A stretch of DNA of 15,353 nt from Conidiobolus incongruus B7586. Taxonomy: Eukaryota; Entomophthoromycota; Entomophthoromycetes; Entomophthorales; Conidiobolaceae. This document shows, piece by piece, positions 1 to 7,361 of the stretch. The position numbers were made by a program, and so were the translations under genes. The notes below the pieces were generated by a model, which was given only the letters and a program-made list of their open reading frames with translations, had not been told where the DNA came from and ran no database searches. Position 1 is the first letter of the stretch. The number at the start of each line of letters is the position of its first letter. The stretch lies in NCBI GenBank assembly GCA_000697335.1, contig JNEM01006120.1, positions 1-15,353 on the forward strand, in the 5' to 3' direction.

Positions 1-2
1 GT

Positions 3-509
3 CACGATCTCAGTTTGAAATTCTATCAACGTATGGCTAACACCTGTCTCGAATTATTTGGTGAAAATCACTTAGCTTTGGCTCAAGCTTACTCTGCTAT
101 CGCTAAGAACCATGCTTTAACCAGCGATTTCAAGCAAGCTCTCCAATACGAAAAGAAGGCTTACAACATCTACTCCAGCACCTTGGGAGAAGAAAATGAA
201 GCCACCCAAAGATCCTCCAAGTGGTTATCTGATTTCACTTACCACGCCGTCAATGTTGCCAAGCAAGAACAATTGCTCGGATCTGCCAAGTTCCAACAAT
301 TAAAGGACAAGGCCCAAAAAGAAATGGAACTCCAACTCCAAGGTATCAAAAACTTGGATGAAGTCCCTGCCTCCTCCAAGGGACATTTGCCTATTGACCA
401 ACTCGTCAAGTTCATCAACGACGATTCCCACAAGAAGACCAAGAGCAGCCGTCGTAGTCGCGCCGCCAAGCGTAAGGTAGTTGTTCCCGAAACTTCTGAA
501 TCCTCTTAA
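3..509 (+). CDS. CLU1: CLU1/CluA (clustered mitochondria protein, eIF3-associated), C-terminal part only
   Basis: The reading frame is open from the left edge (HDLSLKFYQRM...) to TAA at 507-509, so about 168 C-terminal residues of a much larger protein are present. They hold the end of the tetratricopeptide array typical of the CLU family: LFGENHLALAQAYSAIAKNH, a second helix pair with FKQALQYEKKAYNIY, then LGEENEATQRSSKWL, the family's usual end of the TPR block. A linker and a basic tail (KKTKSSRRSR, AAKRKV) follow. CLU proteins act in the cytosol, bind mRNAs for mitochondrial proteins, keep mitochondria dispersed and co-purify with eIF3 (yeast Clu1/Tif31); this is family knowledge. C and G are common at third positions, unlike the AT-rich genes nearby, which suggests high expression. 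No start or promoter is visible. The family call is firm. Confidence 0.88.
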   Translation, partial: HDLSLKFYQRMANTCLELFGENHLALAQAYSAIAKNHALTSDFKQALQYEKKAYNIYSSTLGEENEATQRSSKWLSDFTYHAVNVAKQEQLLGSAKFQQLKDKAQKEMELQLQGIKNLDEVPASSKGHLPIDQLVKFINDDSHKKTKSSRRSRAAKRKVVVPETSESS

Positions 510-1225
510 CCCCACTGCTCCCCAATTCTCAACCATCTTCAATTCACCATTAATTACAAATCCGACTGTATTTATCCCTAAGCTCTCTTTAACCTTTCTC
601 ATTCAAGTTTCTTTTCATGAAAGTTTAATTTATTTTTAGATAATTCCTTTATTATCTAATTTTGTTATTAAAAATTTTAAGTTTGTTATTCATATTAGAG
701 CTTTCAATAAAAAAATTTTTAAATTTAATATTTTTGTTTAATGAGTTTTTAATTAATTTTTGAATAGATTTAATTTGCTGTAGATAATTTATTAGAAAAT
801 TATCAAAAAGCTTGAAATATGAGGGTTTTAATTGATATTAAACAATCTTAATAAAGATATCAATCTCCTTGTTTTCTTACAAATCACCCAAATTCAATTG
901 TTTTTAATCCCATAAATGTGAAAAATATAATCTATCTATAAAAAGATAAGGTTTGAATTTGATCTCATTTTAATACCATAAATTGATTTTCCAAAAATAA
1001 AATTCTCAAAATTGTAATTCACTTAAAATTTAATAATATTAAATTTTCTTTACTAATATTTAATTATAATTATAATTATAATTAATTGAACAATTGATTT
1101 TTTTTCATATTTGAACCACCATTCTCGATTCGATATTGATGATTATGATCCCATATATTAATTTCACAATTATAAAATAACCCAATTTGTTAACCTTGTG
1201 AATTACCACTTAAGATAAATTCCAA
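510..1225. other. AT-rich spacer between CLU1 and the NME6-like gene
   Basis: There is no open frame of note on either strand. The first 200 nt should carry the CLU1 3' UTR: an AATAAA hexamer lies at 706-711, about 200 nt past the stop, and is a candidate poly(A) signal. The rest must include the promoter of the kinase gene starting at 1226. A short TAATTA repeat lies at 1061-1084. Confidence 0.6.
1061..1084. repeat. Four tandem copies of TAATTA
   Basis: Four perfect head-to-tail copies of the hexamer TAATTA, itself palindromic, start about 165 bp upstream of the NME6-like ATG. It may be a simple AT microsatellite or a nucleosome-free or homeodomain-type site (TAATTA is a homeodomain core). 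Chance is also credible in DNA this AT-rich. Confidence 0.5.
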
Positions 1226-1815
1226 ATGAAACCGGCACTACAAAGAACTTTAGCCCTAATTAAACCCGATTTATATCGTCAATCCTTATTATTACCTATC
1301 GTATATCAAAAGTTACATGAGAATAATTTTAAAATTATCGAGAGTGAAGTTGTCAAGTGGAATTATTATCAAGCTTCAGAATTTTATAAGGAGCATGAGG
1401 GCAAGTTCTTTTTTGAAAGATTGACAGGATATATGACCAAGTAAGTTCATTGAATCATTATTGTAGTGTTAGTGTTTATATAGTTTGGTAGTGGTCCTTT
1501 TTTGGCCCTAGTACTGGAGAGAGAGAATGCTATTAAGGGTTGGAGAGAATTGATTGGACCTACGCAACCTGATCGGTAATATTATATATTCTAATTTGTC
1601 TATATTGCTACATTCGTTATATTCTGTTATAGTGCTAGGTTACAATCTCCCAATACCTTAAGATCACATTTCGGCTTGACAGATACTCGTAATTCTTTTC
1701 ATGGATCAGGTAATTTTTTAATTCATAATTTGTAATTTATAATATTAATGATAGATTAGATTCCGACGAAAATTTCTTAAAAGAATACCAATTAGTATTC
1801 GGTAAAAATTATTGA
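1226..1815 (+). CDS. NME6: NME6-like nucleoside diphosphate kinase
   Basis: Exons 1226-1440, 1492-1575, 1633-1709 and 1760-1815 join in one frame to give 143 residues; the introns are 51, 57 and 50 nt with GT-AG ends. The product is a single NDK domain that moves the gamma-phosphate between NTPs and NDPs. Visible are the lysine motif LALIKPD (residues 9-15), FYKEHEGKFFFERL (53-66), NGPFLALVLERENAI (72-86), the Kpn-loop region (94-117) and the active-site block TRNSFHGSDS with phospho-acceptor His123. The run FGLTDTRN-xx-HGSDS and the Kpn-loop length match NME6 rather than the abundant NME1/2 type. NME6 in animals works in mitochondria with RCC1L; no targeting presequence is seen here. The protein stops about 14 residues after the GSDS motif and lacks the C-terminal extension of human NME6. 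The next gene on the same strand starts 251 bp on. Confidence 0.85.
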
Positions 1816-2066
1816 TAATTTTAGTTACGTTAAGATATTTATTGATACGTTAATTAATAATAAATGAACGTGATTATTTGACAGAGTATTATTGATTCTG
1901 TTTATAGAGTTTTCATTACTTCAGATAGTTTGAAAAATTGAAAAAAATATCCCATAATTATTTGATCCATTTCTTATTATATTTATATCAAAATTTTGTG
2001 ACTTTAAAAAAACTCATATATATTTAATGTTTTCAAAATAATTATCACTATACTTTATTAACTATA

Positions 2067-3032
2067 ATGTCACCGATTCCAACAATCCTAAAATTTGGAG
2101 GGTCAATATTAACCGACAAATCTCGAACCAATACATTCAACCCAAATTTCAATATTGATCAAGTGGCTTATAAACTTCTGAATCTATTCAATACGAATGA
2201 ACAATTAATTCTAATTCACGGAGCTGGATCTTTTGGCCATCCTCAAGCTTCTGAGCATGGATTGTTGAGTGTGACCAAGTATTGGGATAATATTGGTGAT
2301 GTAAATTATTTGGAGTTGTTAAAGTGTGAATCAATTAGAGAGTTATCAAATACTACTGTTGAGAATTACTATACTGACGAAGAATTAGAAAGATTTCAGT
2401 TGGGTGGAGATTTAACCCAAGAAGCAGTGAACCTACTTCACGAACATTTCAAACACCATTTAATTAATATCAATTTACCAATTGTGAGTATTCACCCCAG
2501 CGACTATCTCACAAGCGTCAGTGAAATCACTAATGACAAAAGTACAACAATTCAACTCAAAGGTATCCATAACTTACTCAACCATATTCAAAAAATTATC
2601 AACCAACGAAAAATCCCATTGATTCACGGTGATGTTCTCCGAGATAATTTAAACCGTTGCAAAATTATCAGTGGTGATCTAATCTCATATTTATTATGCT
2701 GTCATTTCAAAACTCAATATGATTTGATCGAATCGATCTATTTGACTGATGTTGACGGTGTATTCGACAAAGATCCTAAACGATTTGAAGATGCCGAATT
2801 GATTAAAGTGATTGAAGTGAATGCTACAAGTAGTCATTTGAAGACATTCAAAACTCACAGTGATCACAATAGTTCAGTGAAAGATATTACCGGAAGTATG
2901 TTAGGGAAATTGAAGTGGGCTATTCAAAGTATTAAGGACTGTCAATCAAAATGTCAAGTTAGCGTAATTAATTATCAAAAATTTATTCAACAGAATAATC
3001 AAATTCAAACTATTATTAAATTTAGTAAATAA
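2067..3032 (+). CDS. IPK: Isopentenyl phosphate kinase (amino-acid kinase fold)
   Basis: An intronless frame of 321 residues. IPK phosphorylates isopentenyl phosphate with ATP to give isopentenyl diphosphate, completing the alternative mevalonate branch or recycling IP. Motifs run in family order: ILKFGGSILTDKS (7-19; lysines 9 and 18 for ATP phosphates), HGAGSFGHPQAS (51-62) with His58 at the position that binds and activates the substrate phosphate, IPLIHGDVLRD (183-193), SGDLISYLL (202-210), the nucleotide-site block LTDVDGVFDKDP (226-237) and DITGSMLGKL (273-282). GSFGH separates IPK from glutamate 5-kinase, UMP kinase and aspartokinase. It is longer than archaeal IPKs (about 260) and close to plant ones; residues about 72-115 look like an acidic insertion after the catalytic loop. 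Base composition matches its neighbours. It stops 67 bp from the end of convergent SAS10. The call is firm; its role in fungal sterol or isoprenoid supply is inferred. Confidence 0.9.
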   Translation: MSPIPTILKFGGSILTDKSRTNTFNPNFNIDQVAYKLLNLFNTNEQLILIHGAGSFGHPQASEHGLLSVTKYWDNIGDVNYLELLKCESIRELSNTTVENYYTDEELERFQLGGDLTQEAVNLLHEHFKHHLININLPIVSIHPSDYLTSVSEITNDKSTTIQLKGIHNLLNHIQKIINQRKIPLIHGDVLRDNLNRCKIISGDLISYLLCCHFKTQYDLIESIYLTDVDGVFDKDPKRFEDAELIKVIEVNATSSHLKTFKTHSDHNSSVKDITGSMLGKLKWAIQSIKDCQSKCQVSVINYQKFIQQNNQIQTIIKFSK

Positions 3033-3099
3033 ATTGTGATTTATTTTTAGTTTATTATATAATTCTATATTATGATAACTAATTTTCCATATATTATAA

Positions 3100-5047
3100 T
3101 TAAAATTTGGTACTTCTAGACAAGTGAGTCTTAATACCAGTCAATTCACCACCATAAGAGCCAGTAGGCTTTTGCACCAATCGAGTAATGGAGCCAAGTT
3201 TCTTGCTGGCTTTCTCGAATTTCTTTCTGTTTTTGACACGAGGATTCCTCTGTTCCTTCTTTCTGCGGGGTGTGAGACCCTTGTTCTTGAGGATTTGATA
3301 CGATGCCAAACGTTTGGTGCCTTCTTCGATGAGGTCGGGATTGTCGAATACACTAAAATTTGTTAGAATACAGCTATTGAAATAGAGTATGATTAATTAC
3401 CTTGGTTCTTTTTGGACAGGTACGCGTTGAGGCTTCTCTTTAGGCTGAGTATCGAACAAGCCAAGATTGTCATTATATTCGTCATCCATACCAGTGGACA
3501 CAGAGCTGGTAATTCTTCTGTTGTTGGGGTCTCTGTAGGGCAAGTCAACATCACCGCTATACTTAGGAATCTTAGCTCTCTTGCTGATGAGTTGGTTGAT
3601 ATGGGAGGCATGGTGCTTTAAGGAGCGTTTCTTGAACTTCTTGTCTTCAGCATCCAATTCGTCTAAGAATTTAGGATCATTGAAATCGGATGAGCTCTGC
3701 TTAGCGATGGCATTTTGACTCTTGGAAAGTTTCTTTCTCAAGCTGGCCAAAGTGGGCTCATGAATGGCCTTCTTGGGTTCTTTGGGTTCTGGAGGAAGTA
3801 CAATAGAATCTAACATAGCATCGTCCAAATCCAAATCGGAGCCGTAGTCGGATTCTGGAAGATCGATTTTAGGAGGAGACTTATTCTTCTTAGATTTCTT
3901 GGATTTTTTAGTTTTAGTTCCAGTGTTAGCTTTTTTTTCACTTTCTATAAAATAATTAATAAAATGGAATTTGAAATGAATATTTAATATTACCTAAACG
4001 ATCGATTTCTTCATTAACAAGGGAGCAAAGATCAATTTCAGGATCTTCAGATTGTTCCAAAGCATCGACAAGAGTATTCAACTGGACTAAAGTATCTAAG
4101 ACGGGATGTTCTGTAGAGTTGGGAACTTGCTGAGACTTCAAGCTCAAATAATAAGCAACATTGGCAATGTAACACAAAAACAGTTCATATTTGAGGCAGA
4201 AGTGTCTTAATAAGGGGTTTTGATTGATGAAGGATGGCTTCTTCTTTAAACCTCTGATACGTTCAATAATAGGTTGCATAGATTGAGATAAAAATTGTTC
4301 TTTATCTTTCAATTGAGCCATCAATTCAATAACTTCAGGAGCTGATTCTTCGAGCTTTTGCCATGGATCCTGCTCCTCAGTAGGTTCAACCTTAGTAATC
4401 TCTTCCTGATCAGCTGCAAAGTCGACCATTTCCAACTGTTCATTCAACTGAGCAATGAGCTGATTGTCCTCCTCCTCATTCTGAGATTGAGCAAAATTCT
4501 TACCCAGAGTGCCTATGGAAAAATCGACAAAATCCGATTCCTCCATAGTTTCGGTACGTTTCTTTTGAAGTCTCAAAGCTTCTTGTTCTTCTAATTTGGC
4601 ATCTTCATCTTCGTCGACATCGTCACCATCATAGTAGTTGGCACGTTTAGCACCCCAAGTGTCTATTATTCAATCTATTATTTTCAGTTCTTATGAATTC
4701 CATAATATTTTAATACCTTCTTCGTCTTCCTCTTCAGCTTCTTCTTCGTCAGATGTTATATCGTGTTGAATGCCCATAACTTCTTCAACATCCTCTTCAT
4801 AATCTAATTAACCACAAAAATTAATAATTTTTAACACTATAAAATTGGTAAAAAAGGTACCTTCAGATTCACTAGATTCCACCTGCAACTGAGGTTGTCT
4901 ACTTTCGAAGAATTCGTCCTCGGACCCATGTTCCATTTCATCCCAAGTATTGCCCAATGCAATATGGCCGCTCAAATCTTGAAAGTCGCGATGAGGCTGA
5001 TTTGCACTAGATTGTACTGATTTTTTATTATGTCTTTTTCTACCCAT
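3100..5047 (-). CDS. SAS10: SAS10/UTP3, U3 small-subunit processome protein
   Basis: Exons on the minus strand are 5047-4861, 4803-4717, 4662-3994, 3944-3401 and 3352-3100; introns are 57, 54, 49 and 48 nt, and the joined frame gives 579 residues. Order of parts: basic start MGRKRHNKK; acidic stretch (about 35-110) holding the family motif TWGAKRANYYDGDD near 93-106; a Sas10/Utp3/C1D helical domain at about 199-290 (APEVIELMAQLKDKEQFL, then NPLLRHFCLKYELFLCYIAN); a Lys/Ser linker; and the Sas10 C-terminal domain at about 500-578 with YQILKNKGLTPRRKK, RNPRVKNRKKFEKA and GSYGGELTGI, which is near-diagnostic. In yeast it belongs to the nucleolar SSU processome that cleaves pre-18S rRNA, and it was first found as a silencing disruptor. 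The start is the only ATG before the motif-bearing frame. The end is tail-to-tail with IPK. Confidence 0.93.
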
Positions 5048-5952
5048 TATTTATTCTGATTACTATTGTTCAAAAATTGAATTCAGATAAATTATCTTTT
5101 TAAATTTTTAATTCCGGTATTTTATTTATGGGACGATTATATTTTGTGACAAATTATTTGAAAATGCTCAAATTAATTTGATAATCATTTATCATTTCGA
5201 AAATGCCAATAATTCAATTAGTATTGCAAAGTTTTGTAATTTCACTTTAATATAATGATTCCTTTTCAGATACTCATTATCTAATTCATTTCATTGCTTT
5301 TGATACATGAATTAAAACTATTCAATAACTTATAAAATTGAAATTTAAAATTCATTTAACTCAGAAGTATACATTATAAACATTTACATTACAAAAATAT
5401 TATCCCAATTCATCTCCAATTCCAAATTTAATTATATCAAAATTAGAGTATAACACTCATATTTATAAAATTAATATTGCTCAATCAAATTATTATTATT
5501 ATCATGATAAATTGAAATATGATAAATTGGATATAGTTATAAATTTTTTATAAAAATTATGGAATTTAAGAATGTTAATATTAATAATCACTTGATTATA
5601 TGATATTAAAACTAAAAGGCTATGATAATACAATTAATTAATTATTGATTTTGAAAATTAAATCTATATATTGATGATAAATATTACAAATCATTGAGCC
5701 TAGAAATAAATTCAATAAAAATTTACTATCTTGACATAAATTGTGAATAAAAATATAATTATAGAGTTAACAATTTGAAAAAATTGAACAAAACACACGA
5801 TTTTGAAGTTCACTGATATAATAGAAATTCCAGCTAATTTATAATATAGCATAGATAAAATTAAAATTGGTTAATATCATATATATATTAATAATAAAAA
5901 ATTATATTGAAATATTTATAAAGTGATAAAAATCGTACTATTAATACTGATA
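5048..5952. other. 905-bp AT-rich spacer, no gene seen
   Basis: This lies between the SAS10 start (right end of that gene) and the PRE4 stop, so it should hold the SAS10 promoter and the PRE4 3' UTR. No frame beyond short chance ones, no tRNA-like element and no repeat larger than short A/T runs was found by eye. Confidence 0.6.
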
Positions 5953-6933
5953 TTAAACTCTCTGAGAACCGTAACCGCGGACAGATTCGGCGAAACCCCA
6001 TTCTGTTGGAAGGGAGTAAGGTTCGGAAATTCTAGCACCATCTTTGGTAATGATAGATACTTGAATTTTGTTCAAAGAACGAGCATCTCTGTAGAATAGG
6101 ACTTTCATACACTCTTCAATGATATCTTTGGCTTCTTCTTCGGTTAATTCATTTTCTCGCCCTTCAACCCTGCGTCTTAAAATGGGTTGGGCTAAATGGG
6201 CACCAAATCCGGTTGCTAAGGTTGATGCTTTGTAGGTACTTCCCTTTAAATCGACGCAAGCTAAAAATCTAACAAGATTATCAATATCGATGATGTAAAA
6301 TGGTAATAGCCTGAAATACCTTTCACCCTTATGAACACCACCAACAATATAAGAATTCCACAAGGGATCAACTTTAGAACGTCTGTTATACATAATTCTA
6401 CATAAGTATTCATAAATATGAGGAGCTCCCAAAACATGGCCATCATCGTAATAGTTTTCTTCAATCCTACCAAAAACATTAGTATCATTGAAATAGTAAA
6501 TAATAATGGTAATACATTAATTGGTCCATTAAATGTTGAACATATTGAAAATCTGACATATCGCCACCAGCTCCCAAAATAGTATGTGTACCTACTGGAT
6601 GCATACGACGTTCATCGCGGAATCGAGCCAATGAACCGTAAGAAGCTAAAGTAATATCAATTAATACTTAAGTCGAAATTCAACTAATATATTTCATTTA
6701 TAATACCTAAGCAATCGGTAGCCATCATAATACCGTCCTTGAATGTTAGACCGATAACGGAAGTACCGGTCACAATAGGTTGCCTATTATCGAATAAATA
6801 TTAGCTGAATATCTAGTATACTGTAAAATTAAGATTACTGAGTGTGAGTATTGGGTAAGTGAGCCAATTGACCAGGAGTATAATCGGGATTATAGGCTGT
6901 AATAGTTTGGTTAAAACCCGAATTTTCAAACAT
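5953..6933 (-). CDS. PRE4: 20S proteasome subunit beta7 (Pre4 / PSMB4)
   Basis: Exons on the minus strand are 6933-6839, 6783-6707, 6645-6516, 6466-6320 and 6268-5953; introns are 55, 61, 49 and 51 nt. The product is 254 residues, near the 260-266 of yeast and human orthologues. Beta7 is a structural, non-catalytic ring subunit of the 20S core that contacts the facing beta ring through its C-terminal arm. Seen in order: propeptide 1-30; TQQPIVTGTSVIG (31-43), which keeps the yeast Pre4 processing region; DCLASYGSLARFR (55-67); GDMSDFQ; RRSKVDPLWNS (about 129-139); TLATGFGAHLAQP (166-178); FYRDARS (about 208-214); and the C-terminal arm ending GYGSQRV. The fourth intron (6269-6319) is a stop-free multiple of three; removing it restores GERFLACVDL, in line with the family, whereas reading through adds 17 hydrophobic residues. 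Identity is firm. Confidence 0.94.
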
Positions 6934-7361
6934 TTTACTAAAATTAAATTAATATATTGAGTCATTATTATTGAATATTGGTTCTTAAATAATATAATAT
7001 ATTTAAAATTGATTTTTTGTAATAATAAAAATTTGGATTACATTATTTAAATAAATGATATTTTTCAATAATAAAGTATAAATTGAATTTGATCATTACG
7101 TAGGCATTCAATTTATAAGTGTGGTTATCCCATAATAATTGAATGGATTGATTATATAATTAGATGGAATTAGTGAATTATTTGAATAGTGAAATTGAAT
7201 ATTTTTATTAATATAATACATTTTTACTTGTATATTCAATATTAGTATCAATATAATAACAATTATGTATTTTTAAAAACTGATGTATGTTGTAACATTT
7301 ATTTAATGTATTCAATTACTTCGTTATTTAATCAATTTTACGTTTTCACCACTTGATTGAT
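6934..7361. other. 428-bp spacer between PRE4 start and MED5-like stop
   Basis: Very AT-rich and without open frames. It must contain the PRE4 promoter and the 3' end of the upstream minus-strand gene. No clear proteasome-type control element was recognised. Confidence 0.55.

Noticed and set aside
239-602. Minus-strand open frames over the CLU1 3' end
   Set aside because: They are antisense to a clear TPR-bearing coding region and their translations have no family features.
1801-1830. A further GT-AG pair just before the NME6-like stop
   Set aside because: The implied intron would be about 24 nt, half the size of the smallest intron fitted here.
2067-3032. Glutamate 5-kinase, UMP kinase or aspartokinase as identity of the amino-acid kinase
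   Set aside because: The GAGSFGH substrate loop and the TDVDGVFDKDP plus DITGSMLGK order are those of isopentenyl phosphate kinase.
3393-3611. Minus-strand frame overlapping SAS10 exon 4 in another phase
   Set aside because: The other phase carries the conserved SAS10 linker and splices correctly at both ends.
3124-3621. Plus-strand open frames under SAS10 exons 4 and 5
   Set aside because: The minus strand encodes conserved Sas10 C-terminal residues here; the plus frames are shadows crossing an intron.
4358-4594. Plus-strand 78-codon frame with hydrophobic residues
   Set aside because: It is the complement of the acidic and helical part of SAS10 exon 3; Leu/Ile richness comes from Glu/Gln/Asn codons on the other strand.
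6261-6488. Minus-strand frame over PRE4 exon 4 with membrane-like residues
   Set aside because: It is the out-of-phase reading of a PRE4 exon plus parts of two introns.
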